Below, in pieces: positions 16,658 to 24,632 of a DNA stretch of 64,000 bases (position 1 is its first letter; each line of letters opens with the position of its first letter). Source of the DNA: Nonomuraea sp. SBT364 (lineage in GTDB: Bacteria; Actinomycetota; Actinomycetes; Streptosporangiales; Streptosporangiaceae); assembly GCF_001083785.1 (NCBI RefSeq), contig NZ_LAVL01000007.1:1-64000 (forward strand), read 5' to 3'. The position numbers and the translations under genes are program-made. Under the pieces are notes generated by a model. It was given only the letters and a program-made list of their open reading frames with translations, was not told where the DNA came from and searched no databases.

Positions 16658-17836
16658 ATGGAAGTTCAGGGGCGGATCAGGCACGAGCCGCTGGCCGAGG
16701 CCGTGCGAGCACGGGGACCGTACAAGGGTGAGGCTCTGCACAGGCTGGCGCTGAGCAGCGCGACCGCGCTGGCCAGGCTGCACGTGGGCGGGGTGTCCGG
16801 GCTGCGGCTCGCACCCGGCACGGTGGTGCTCGGCCCGCGCGGGCAGGCGCTGATCGACTGGCGGACCCCGTCGGAGGACGAGGACCTGCGGGCCGACGAC
16901 GTACGCGACTGGGCGGGCGTGGTCGTGTTCGCGGCGACGGGCCGCGAGTCCGACACCGACGACCTGCTGCCGCCGGCGCTGCGCTCGGTGGTGGAGGAGT
17001 GCCGGCGGCCCGACGCCGAGGCGCGGCCGTCGGCGGTCCGCCTGGTGCGCGTCCTGCTCGGCCATTCGGGCGCCGCTCCGGTGTCGTCGGTGGACGACCT
17101 GCTGCGTGAGGCGGAGCTGCGTGTCCTGGGGCCCGGCCGCGAGGTCGCCGGGGACGTGGCCGTGGCAGCCCCGTTCTGGCGCCGGCCGGCGTTCTACGCG
17201 GGGGTCGCGGCCGGGGCGTTCCTGGTCGTGCTGGCCGCCGTCTCGCTGGTGTCGGGCGACGAGCGTCCGGCGCCGCCGCTGGCCGATCTCGGCCGCCGTA
17301 CCGCCGCCTTCGAGCAGCGGGCTGAGCAGCCGCAGGCGGGCGACTCGCTCGTCGCCGCCGGGACGCTGACCTTCGACCCCGCCTCGCCGACCACGTACGA
17401 GATGCGGCTGACCTGCGGCCCCGCGGGCGCCACCCGGAGCGGGCGGGTACGGCTCGGCGCCGACGGCGGCAGCGTGGACGGGGTCGCCTTCGACCTCGGC
17501 CGGCCGGGCGGCGCCTGCGTGCAGCAGTACGCGCTGCACGCCCGGCGCAACAGCTCGCCGCGCACGATCCAGGCCCTGCTGGCGGCGGCGGGGACGGCGG
17601 CGAAGGTCACGGACGGGCCCGGGGGCGTCCGCGACGTGTCGGGGAGCGTGCCGCTGGAGAGCGTGCGCGGCGAGGAGACCGTCGGCGCGTACGCGGGGGT
17701 GATCGTCTCCGGCGCGGTCGGGTTCGAGCTGCGGGTGGACGGTGACGGCCTGCCGGTGCGGCTCCGGCTGAGGATGACCGGCCGGGCGGGGCCGCTGGTG
17801 AGCGAGACCGTGTACCGGGACTGGCGCACGGCCTAG
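16658..17836 (+). CDS. Membrane pseudokinase with extracytoplasmic domain (T7SS cassette)
   Basis: A 392-residue protein. Residues 25-140 resemble only the C-lobe of a Ser/Thr protein kinase: [30 protein letters not shown], then [18 protein letters not shown] and [20 protein letters not shown]. The HRD motif is replaced by GLR (residues 48-50), the catalytic Asn by Thr55 and DFG by DWR, and there is no N-lobe or ATP loop, so it cannot be an active kinase. A single membrane helix (178-199) leads to a 190-residue outer domain of unknown fold. ATG 16658 follows GGGAGAG. It heads a run of six tightly packed plus-strand genes. Confidence 0.7.
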   Translation: MEVQGRIRHEPLAEAVRARGPYKGEALHRLALSSATALARLHVGGVSGLRLAPGTVVLGPRGQALIDWRTPSEDEDLRADDVRDWAGVVVFAATGRESDTDDLLPPALRSVVEECRRPDAEARPSAVRLVRVLLGHSGAAPVSSVDDLLREAELRVLGPGREVAGDVAVAAPFWRRPAFYAGVAAGAFLVVLAAVSLVSGDERPAPPLADLGRRTAAFEQRAEQPQAGDSLVAAGTLTFDPASPTTYEMRLTCGPAGATRSGRVRLGADGGSVDGVAFDLGRPGGACVQQYALHARRNSSPRTIQALLAAAGTAAKVTDGPGGVRDVSGSVPLESVRGEETVGAYAGVIVSGAVGFELRVDGDGLPVRLRLRMTGRAGPLVSETVYRDWRTA

Positions 17837-17850
17837 GGGGAGGAAGGGCC

Positions 17851-18144
17851 ATGGCAGAGGAGTTCTCCGTCGACCGTACGGAGGCCGCGAGCGTGTCGGG
17901 GAACCTCAAGGCGATCCGGGCCGCGCTGGACGGCGGCGGGCTGGGCATGGAGGGCGGGACCGGCTCGGAGAAGGTGGACGCCGCGCTGCGGAGGTTCTTC
18001 GCGGAGTCCTCGGACAACCGGGAGAAGATGGACCAGCTCCTGGAGCGGGCCACGGCGATGCTCGACGCGCTCGTCCAGGGCACCGGCACGCTCGACGGCT
18101 CGCTGTCCGACGCGCTGGCCACCTCGGGCGGGGGTGCGTCATGA
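17851..18144 (+). CDS. Small helical WXG100-like protein of the T7SS cassette
   Basis: A 97-residue, acidic, helical protein without membrane segments. EFSVDRTEAASVSGNLKAIR and VDAALRRFFAESSDNREKMD suggest two long helices around a central break (GGGLGMEGGTGSEK). This gives the size and shape of ESX substrates, but there is no W-x-G motif. It follows the pseudokinase by 14 bases with a GGGGGAGGAAGG ribosome site and is ATGA-coupled to the next gene. It is likely a secreted partner or chaperone; the exact family is not recognised. Confidence 0.6.
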   Translation: MAEEFSVDRTEAASVSGNLKAIRAALDGGGLGMEGGTGSEKVDAALRRFFAESSDNREKMDQLLERATAMLDALVQGTGTLDGSLSDALATSGGGAS

Positions 18145-18785
18145 GGCAGTCACCGCTCGCGCTCGGCGTGCTCACCGGCGTGCTGCTCGGAGCCGGCGTG
18201 GCCGCGCTGGTGTTCGCGCTGGCGGGCGCGGAACGGCCCGCCGTGAAGCCGCTCGCGTCGATCTCACGGACGCCTGCCCCCGAGCCGGCGCCGTCGGACC
18301 CGACCCCGAGGAAGGCCGACTTCGCCGGTCGCGTGGCCGGCGGGCTGGTGGCGCTGTCGATCAGGAACGGCAGGGCCGTCGGCTACTTCTGCGACGGCCG
18401 GCGCGAGACCTGGATGAAGGGCACCGCTCGGGGCAACGTGGCCAGCCTGTCCGGCGGCAAGGACAAGAGCTGGACGCTGGAGGCCAGACTTCGCGACGGC
18501 CGCGCGACAGGCAGGCTCGGCGCCGGCGACGACACCTGGGCGTTCACCGCCCCGGTGGTGAAGAAGCCGTCCGGGCTCTACCGGGCCACGCGGGAGGTGC
18601 GCGGCTCGAAGATCGTCGGCGGCTGGATCGTGCTGCCCGGTGGCCGGCAGGTGGGCGCCGTCAGCTTCGACGGCGTGGCGGAGCCCGCGCCCCGGCTCAC
18701 GCCCGGCCGGGACGTCACCACGTACGGCATCACGCTGCGGCCCGAGGCCGTGGACGCGTTCTTCGAGGGGATGGCCGATGGCTGA
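18141..18785 (+). CDS. Secreted or membrane-anchored protein of unknown function
   Basis: A 214-residue protein with an N-terminal hydrophobic helix (ALGVLTGVLLGAGVAALVFA) that may be a signal anchor. A Pro/Ala-rich linker (APEPAPSDPTPRK) and a beta-rich extracytoplasmic domain of about 150 residues follow (RNGRAVGYFCDGRRETWMKG; DDTWAFTAPVVKK). There is one cysteine in the outer domain. I do not recognise the family. It overlaps both neighbours (4 and 8 bases), so it is in the same transcript as the pseudokinase and WXG100 genes and probably acts at the membrane with the secretion cassette. Confidence 0.65.
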   Translation: MRQSPLALGVLTGVLLGAGVAALVFALAGAERPAVKPLASISRTPAPEPAPSDPTPRKADFAGRVAGGLVALSIRNGRAVGYFCDGRRETWMKGTARGNVASLSGGKDKSWTLEARLRDGRATGRLGAGDDTWAFTAPVVKKPSGLYRATREVRGSKIVGGWIVLPGGRQVGAVSFDGVAEPAPRLTPGRDVTTYGITLRPEAVDAFFEGMADG

Positions 18786-19368
18786 CCACGGCTTCACCGT
18801 GCGGGTGCCGGAGACCTGGTACGAGTTCGACGTGTGGCGGGCCGGGCGCACCGCCGACCTGGCCAGGGCCGTGGACGCGCGGATCGCGGCGTCGCCCGCG
18901 CTCCGGCCGCACCGGCCGACGCTGCTGAAGCTGCTGCGGGAGGTCGCCGGGCTGGCCGCGCGGCACGGCGCGGTGTACGGCGCGGCCATGACCGACCACG
19001 AGGAGGGCGGCGACACGGTGATGGCCACGCTGCTGGCCTTCCACACCGGCGGCCATCCCGACCCGGCGGGCAACACCGTCGAGGCGATCGCGTCCGGCGT
19101 CGTCGCGGTCGCGCCCCGCGAGGACTCGCCCGACTGGCGGGAGGTGCGGGTCGCCGACCTTCCGGCGGGCCGCGCCGTCCGGGTCAGCGGGGTGGAGCAC
19201 GGCGCCGTCGTCATGCACACCCTCGTCCCCACGCCCGACGGGAGCGGCGTGCTGGACCTCGTGCTGTCCAGCCCGCACCCCGGCCTGGCCGAGCCGATGC
19301 TCGACCTGTTCGACGCGATCAGCGCCACCTTGGCCTGGTCCGACCAGAAGAGAACGCGAGGAGAGTGA
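18778..19368 (+). CDS. Conserved soluble protein of the T7SS cassette, unknown function
   Basis: A 196-residue protein beginning MADHGFTVRVPETWYEFDVW. It has mixed alpha/beta composition without a signal or membrane segment. HRPTLLKLLREVAGLAARHG is a likely helix; the C-terminal half is strand-rich (VSGVEHGAVVMHTLVPT) and ends in LDLFDAISATLAWSDQK. Size and operon position are reminiscent of small chaperone-like ESX accessory proteins, but I see no EspG signature. It overlaps the previous gene by 8 bases and lies 5 bases before the WXG100 gene. Confidence 0.6.
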   Translation: MADHGFTVRVPETWYEFDVWRAGRTADLARAVDARIAASPALRPHRPTLLKLLREVAGLAARHGAVYGAAMTDHEEGGDTVMATLLAFHTGGHPDPAGNTVEAIASGVVAVAPREDSPDWREVRVADLPAGRAVRVSGVEHGAVVMHTLVPTPDGSGVLDLVLSSPHPGLAEPMLDLFDAISATLAWSDQKRTRGE

Positions 19369-19373
19369 GTTTC

Positions 19374-19670
19374 ATGGCAGGTGGCACCCACCACTTGAGC
19401 TTCCCTCAGGTGGAAAGCAGCGCCAACCGTCTCAACCAGGAGAAGGAAGACATCGAAGGCAGGCTGACCCAGCTCAAGTCGATGATCGACCAGCTCGTCG
19501 GCAGCGACTTCGTCACCGAGCGGGCCTCCGGCAAGTTCCAGCAGGACTACGAGCAGTGGAACACCGGGGCCAAGCAGGTCATGGCGGGGCTGGACGGCAT
19601 GAGCCAGTTCCTCAAGACCGCGATCGCCAAGCACCGCGAGCTCGACGCCTCGCTCAGCTCGGGAGGGTGA
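19374..19670 (+). CDS. WXG100 family protein (ESAT-6-like)
   Basis: A 98-residue protein of exactly WXG100 length. It is predicted to be two antiparallel helices: LSFPQVESSANRLNQEKEDI and YEQWNTGAKQVMAGLDGMSQ. The central turn has VGSDFVTERASGKF in place of the canonical W-x-G; a tryptophan follows later in YEQWNTG. WXG100 proteins dimerise and are exported by EccC/EssC-type ATPases, often as partners of larger LXG or polymorphic toxins. Here the next gene, 4 bases away, is a T7SS-type Rhs toxin and an EssC-like motor lies at the end of the cassette. Confidence 0.85.
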   Translation: MAGGTHHLSFPQVESSANRLNQEKEDIEGRLTQLKSMIDQLVGSDFVTERASGKFQQDYEQWNTGAKQVMAGLDGMSQFLKTAIAKHRELDASLSSGG

Positions 19671-19674
19671 CGCC

Positions 19675-22600
19675 ATGAGCATGCCGGCCGGATGGGACGT
19701 GCTCGGCCTGCCGGGAGATCCCGCGCCGGGCGACCCGGCCCAGGTCCGCGCGCTCGCCGGCCGGCTGCTCGACGAGGCCCGGCTGGCCGTGGACAGCAGC
19801 CGCAAGCTGGCCGGCGTGGCGTCCGGCAGCGACGCGATCAAGATGCGGGGTGATTACGCCACCTCGTACCGGGAGGCGCTCGGCGAGCTGCCGGGCGAGG
19901 TCGCCAAGCTCGGCACCGCCTACGGAGGCGCGGGCGAGGCGCTCATGACCTACGCGGGCCACCTGGAACGGGCCAGGAGCCAGGCGAGCGCGGCGCTGCG
20001 GCACGGCACGGCCGCGGCCGAGCAGTATCAGGGCGCGCTGCGGGAGATCCAGGCCAGCCTGCCGGGCGCCACCGGCGGGCTGCCCGAGCTGGAGTCCGCC
20101 GTCAGCGCCGCCGACCCCGCCGTGCAGGCCTCCGTACGGCCCGCCGTCCAGCGGGCGCGCAACGCCGACGCCGACCGGGCGCGGGCGCGCAGGCTGGCCG
20201 ACGAGGCGGCCCGGCTGCGCGGCGACGCCGAGAACCGCGCGGTGGAGCACATCGAGCGGGCGCTCGAAGGCAGCGGCATCAAGAACCGGACGTGGCTGCA
20301 GAAGGCGCTCGACACGGTCAGCGCGCCGTTCCGGTCGTGGGACGCGTTCGTGGACTTCGCCGGCAAGGTCGCGCTGGTCGCCGGGGTGATCGTGCTGGTC
20401 ATCGGCACCGGCGGGATGGCCGGGGTGATCCTCGCGGGGGTCGCCGTCGCCGCGAGCGCGGTGGTGCTGGGCAACACGCTGAACAAGTACCGCCAGGGCA
20501 AGGCCACGCTCGGTCAGGTGGCGCTGGACGCGCTCGGCGTCATCCCGGGCGGGCGCACCGCCGGCCTGCTGGCCAAGGGCGGCGCGGCGTTGCGTGGCGC
20601 GGCGACCGCCATCCGCGGCGGCGGCGGCGGCAGGCTGGCGGGGCCCGGCGCGCGGGCCGGCTCCCTGCGCGCGGCCGCGGGCTCCGCCAAGGGGCGCGGC
20701 TCGACGGCCGCCGGGTCGGCCTGGACGAAGAACAAGCAGGCGTTCAGCGACGACCCCGTGCACTTCCCGACCGGGGTGGTCATCCTGCCGCAGCGCGACG
20801 TCGAGCTGCCGGGCGTGCTGCCGCTGGTGCTGGAGCGCACCCATCTGTCGGACTACGCCTCGGGCCGCTGGTTCGGGCGTTCCTGGAGCTCCACGCTGGA
20901 TCAGCGGCTGGAGATCGACGACGCGGGCGTGTGCCTGGCGACGGCTTCCGGGGCGCTGCTGGTATTCCCGCATCCCGACGACGACCGGGCCGTCCACCCC
21001 GAGCGGGGGCCGCTGCTGGAGCTGCGCCGCCAGGCCGGGTCGTACACCGTGACCGACCACGCGACCGGGCTGACCACGCACTTCTCCGGCTTCTTCGGCG
21101 ACCTCGGGACGGTGCCGGTCACCGCCGTCACCGACCGCAACGGGAACCGGATCGACTTCCGCTACACCCCCGAGGGACTGCCGTCCGAGGTGGTGCACTC
21201 GGGGGGTTACCACCTGGACATCGAGACGCACGACGGGCTGGTCGCGTCCATCAGGCTGCGGGGGGCGGGGCAGACGCTGCTCACCTACGGGTACGAGTCG
21301 GGCGACCTGGTCGAGGTGACCGATTCGTCCGGGGTGCCGCTGCGGCTGACGTACTCCGCGGGGCGCCTGACCCGCTGGGCGGACCGGATCGGGACCTGGT
21401 ACGCCTACGACTACGACGAGCAGGGGCGGTGCGTGCGCGGGTCGGGCAAGGCGGGCGTGTTCGACGTCGAGCTGGACTACGACGACGGGGTGACCCGGGC
21501 GCGCGACTCCTTGGGCCACGTCACGACATATCACTACAACGAGCTGTTCCAGGTCGTACGGGAGACCGATCCCCTCGGGAACGAGACCCGCTACACCTGG
21601 GACCGGCACGACCACCTGCTCGCCCGCACCGACGCGCTCGGCCGCACCAGCGGCTACGACTACTCCGCCACCGGCGAGCTGACCGCGATCACCCGGCCCG
21701 ACGGCGCCCGCCGCCTGATCGCCGACGACGCCGTCACCGACTTCGACGGCGTCGTCTGGCCCCGCGCGCACGACGAGCGCGGCAACCTCACCGCCGACGC
21801 CTTCACCGGGCGCGACCACGCCTACGACGAGCACGGCCACCTGACCGCCGTCACCGACGCGCTCGGCCACACGCACACGATCCGCACCGACCCGGCCGGC
21901 CTGCCGATCGCCGTCACCGACCCGCTCGGCGCCATCACGCGCTACGAGCGTGACGCGTTCGGCCGCATCACCGCGATCACCGACCCGCTCGGCGCGACCA
22001 CCCGCTACACCTGGTCCGTCGAGGGCCGGCCGACCGGCCGTACCCTCCCGAGCGGCGCGAGCGAGCGGTGGCGGTACGACGCGGAAGGCAACCTGATCGA
22101 GCACGTCGACGCGCTAGGCCAGACGACCCGCGTCGAGATCGGCCCGTTCGACCTGCCCGTGGCCCGCGTCACGCCCGACGGCGCCCGGCTGGAGTTCGGC
22201 TACGACACCGAACTCCGCCTCACCACCGTCACCGACCCGCGCGGCCACGCCTGGCACTACGCCTACGACCCGGCGGGCAACCTGACGGGCGAGACCGACT
22301 TCGACGGCCGCACGCTGTCCTACACCCGCGACGCCACCGGCGACCTCGTCGAACGCGTCAACGGGGCCGGCGAATCGACCCGCTACACCCGCGACGCGCT
22401 CGGCCGCGTCACCGAGCAGCGCTCCGGCGACCGCGTCACCACGTTCGCCCACGACCCCCTGGGCCGCCTGATCAGCGCCCGGAACCCGGACGCCGACCTG
22501 CGCCTCACCCGCGACGCGCACGGCCGCGTCCTCGCCGAGACCTGCAACGGCCGCACCGTCACCAGCTCCTACGACGCCGCCGGCCGTCGCGTGCTGCGCC

Positions 22601-23994
22601 GCACCCCGTCGGGCGCGGAGAGCGCCTGGGACTACGACGCCCGCGACCGGGTCCTGTCGCTCCGGACGGCGGGTCACGCCCTCTACTTCACCTACGACGA
22701 GGCGGGCCGCGAGACCGCCCGCCACCTCGGCACCGCCGTCGCCCTCACCCACGAGTGGGACCCCGACTCCCGCCTGCGCGCCCAGACCCTCCTGGCCGGC
22801 CGCGGCCGTCCCGTCCAGCGCCGCGCCTACAGCTACCGCCCCGACGGGCACCTCACCCGCGTGGACGACCTGCTCGCCGGCAGCCGCCGCTACGACCTCG
22901 ACCCGCTGGGCCGCGTCACCTCGGTCACCGGGACGGGCTGGACCGAACGCTACGCCTACGACGAGGCGGGCCGCGTCACGCACGCCTCCTGGCCCTCCCC
23001 CGCCGACGCCGACGGTCCCCGCGCCTACGCGGGCACCCGCATCAGCCGCGCCGGCCGCGTCCGCTACGAGCACGACGCGCAGGGGCGTACGACGCTCCGC
23101 CAGAAGAAGTCGCTGTCCGGCAGGCCCCGCACCTGGCACTACACCTGGGACTCCGACGACCGCCTCACCGGCGTCACCACGCCCGACGGCACCCGCTGGC
23201 ACTACCTGTACGATCCGCTGGGCCGCCGCATCGCCAAGCAGCGCGCCGACGGCACCGGGCGCGTGGACTTCGTCTGGGACGGCACCGTCCTTGCCGAACA
23301 GCTCCAGGCGGGCAACGCCACCTCCTGGGACTGGGAGCCGGGCACCTTCCGCCCCCTCACCCAGACCGAGCGCCACCCCCTCCGCGACGCCCCCCAGGAG
23401 TGGGTGGACGAGCGCTTCTACGCCATCGCCACCGACCTCGTCGGCACGCCGTCCGAACTCGTCACCCCCGGCGGCGACCTGGCCTGGCGTGCCCGGCACA
23501 CCCTGTGGGGCAGCTCCTTCGAATCCGTCTCCGGGGACGCCGACTGCCCCCTGCGCTTCCCCGGCCAGTACGCCGACGAGGAATCGGGGCTGCATTACAA
23601 CCACTTCCGCCACTACGATCCGGCCGCGCACTCGTACCGAAGCCCCGACCCGCTCGGGCTCCTGGCCGGGCCGGACCACCACGCCTACGTGAGCAATCCG
23701 ACGACGCGGCTCGATCCGCTGGGCCTGATGCCGTACGAGGGCGGAAAATGGATGTCGCCCGACTCGTTCGCGGCCGCCGAGGCCAGGGAGGCCCGCAACA
23801 TGTTCCGCACCAGGGCGGGCGCGACGGAGACCGGGCAGCACGACGCCGGGCTGCTGGCCGGTGCGCGCGAACTCCGCCGCCGGGTCCGGGAGAACGGATA
23901 CCTGCCGGAGATCAACGACCAGCTCCTCGAGACGGCCCAGCGCTGGGAGGCCCGGGGCAAGGGAGTGCGACACGGAATGCAGAGGGGCCGTTGA
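19675..23994 (+). CDS. Rhs/YD-repeat polymorphic toxin with T7SS-type N-terminus
   Basis: A 1439-residue modular toxin. Residues 1-190 form a helical N-terminus opening with GWDVLGLPGDPAPGDPAQV, the T7SS_signal-type pattern. A hydrophobic segment spans about 226-258. A DUF6531 domain follows near 359 (DDPVHFPTGVVILPQRDVEL). Some twenty-five YD repeats cover about 430-1250, and the Rhs-core motif RFPGQYADEESGLHYNHFRH lies near 1293 with YRSPDPLGL. After LDPLGLMPYEGG (about 1348) comes a 90-residue hydrophilic C-terminal domain of no family I recognise, presumably the toxin tip. ATG at 19675 follows GGGAGGG. The stop overlaps the immunity gene start. Confidence 0.9.
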   Translation: MSMPAGWDVLGLPGDPAPGDPAQVRALAGRLLDEARLAVDSSRKLAGVASGSDAIKMRGDYATSYREALGELPGEVAKLGTAYGGAGEALMTYAGHLERARSQASAALRHGTAAAEQYQGALREIQASLPGATGGLPELESAVSAADPAVQASVRPAVQRARNADADRARARRLADEAARLRGDAENRAVEHIERALEGSGIKNRTWLQKALDTVSAPFRSWDAFVDFAGKVALVAGVIVLVIGTGGMAGVILAGVAVAASAVVLGNTLNKYRQGKATLGQVALDALGVIPGGRTAGLLAKGGAALRGAATAIRGGGGGRLAGPGARAGSLRAAAGSAKGRGSTAAGSAWTKNKQAFSDDPVHFPTGVVILPQRDVELPGVLPLVLERTHLSDYASGRWFGRSWSSTLDQRLEIDDAGVCLATASGALLVFPHPDDDRAVHPERGPLLELRRQAGSYTVTDHATGLTTHFSGFFGDLGTVPVTAVTDRNGNRIDFRYTPEGLPSEVVHSGGYHLDIETHDGLVASIRLRGAGQTLLTYGYESGDLVEVTDSSGVPLRLTYSAGRLTRWADRIGTWYAYDYDEQGRCVRGSGKAGVFDVELDYDDGVTRARDSLGHVTTYHYNELFQVVRETDPLGNETRYTWDRHDHLLARTDALGRTSGYDYSATGELTAITRPDGARRLIADDAVTDFDGVVWPRAHDERGNLTADAFTGRDHAYDEHGHLTAVTDALGHTHTIRTDPAGLPIAVTDPLGAITRYERDAFGRITAITDPLGATTRYTWSVEGRPTGRTLPSGASERWRYDAEGNLIEHVDALGQTTRVEIGPFDLPVARVTPDGARLEFGYDTELRLTTVTDPRGHAWHYAYDPAGNLTGETDFDGRTLSYTRDATGDLVERVNGAGESTRYTRDALGRVTEQRSGDRVTTFAHDPLGRLISARNPDADLRLTRDAHGRVLAETCNGRTVTSSYDAAGRRVLRRTPSGAESAWDYDARDRVLSLRTAGHALYFTYDEAGRETARHLGTAVALTHEWDPDSRLRAQTLLAGRGRPVQRRAYSYRPDGHLTRVDDLLAGSRRYDLDPLGRVTSVTGTGWTERYAYDEAGRVTHASWPSPADADGPRAYAGTRISRAGRVRYEHDAQGRTTLRQKKSLSGRPRTWHYTWDSDDRLTGVTTPDGTRWHYLYDPLGRRIAKQRADGTGRVDFVWDGTVLAEQLQAGNATSWDWEPGTFRPLTQTERHPLRDAPQEWVDERFYAIATDLVGTPSELVTPGGDLAWRARHTLWGSSFESVSGDADCPLRFPGQYADEESGLHYNHFRHYDPAAHSYRSPDPLGLLAGPDHHAYVSNPTTRLDPLGLMPYEGGKWMSPDSFAAAEAREARNMFRTRAGATETGQHDAGLLAGARELRRRVRENGYLPEINDQLLETAQRWEARGKGVRHGMQRGR

Positions 23995-24632
23995 ACGAAC
24001 GAGCCGGATCGCCGGAAGAGCTGATCAACGAAGCGGTGGGGCTTCCCTACGGTGAGGAGCGCGCGCGGATGCTCACCGACGCGCTTCTGCTGGACGACGG
24101 CCGGGACCCTCTCGCCAGAGGGGTCGCCCTGGCCATGCTCGCCCAGCAGGACCCCGCCTACCTCCCGCGGGCGGACCAGGCGCTGCGGGCGGTGGATCAG
24201 TCGGCGCCGGAGACCGGCTGGATCCTCGTCCACCTGGCGGAGGCCCGGATGAGCGCGGGCAGGGCGGCCGAGGCCGGCGAGGCGGCGGCGGCGGTCGACC
24301 GCGACTACTTCGACCGGGAGGACCTGCACTGGCGCTCGGTGCGCATGGACGAGATCCGGTGTGCCGCGCTGCTGCGCATGGGGCGGCCGCGCGAGGGCGC
24401 CGAGCTGGCCGAACGCGTCTGCGCGGAGCTCGCCGTCCGGGGGGACACGGACGACCTGGCCCCGCCGGACCTCCTCGCCGAAGCGGCCCTCGACCTGCTC
24501 TCCGGACCCGACGCCGGCACCGGGTGCGCGGTGCTGCGCATGCTGGCCGGCTCGATCGAGCTGGACTCGTGGTTCCCCGCCGGCCTGGTGCTCAGGATCC
24601 GGCGGGGCCTCGCCGAATGCGACCAAGGATGA
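23991..24632 (+). CDS. Probable immunity protein for the Rhs toxin (TPR-like)
   Basis: A 213-residue acidic, wholly helical, soluble protein with TPR-like pairs (ARGVALAMLAQQDPAYLPRA; TGWILVHLAEARMSAGRAAE; IRCAALLRMGRPREGAELAE). The best start is TTG at 23991. It has AGAGGGG at proper spacing and overlaps the Rhs stop as TTGA, giving obligate translational coupling of toxin and antidote. In polymorphic toxin loci the gene directly after the toxin is the cognate immunity gene. Function is inferred from position, cytosolic nature and lack of enzyme motifs. It ends base to base with the convergent EssC-like gene. Confidence 0.7.
   Translation: MNERAGSPEELINEAVGLPYGEERARMLTDALLLDDGRDPLARGVALAMLAQQDPAYLPRADQALRAVDQSAPETGWILVHLAEARMSAGRAAEAGEAAAAVDRDYFDREDLHWRSVRMDEIRCAALLRMGRPREGAELAERVCAELAVRGDTDDLAPPDLLAEAALDLLSGPDAGTGCAVLRMLAGSIELDSWFPAGLVLRIRRGLAECDQG

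Noticed and set aside
19654..22104. An 816-codon minus-strand frame opposite the Rhs toxin
   Set aside because: Shadow of the YD repeats; there is no start signal and no conserved motif.
21500..23300. Repetitive DNA in the Rhs gene, considered as a possible CRISPR or satellite array
   Set aside because: The periodicity is explained by protein-level YD repeats of variable spacing. There are no identical direct repeats with unique spacers.
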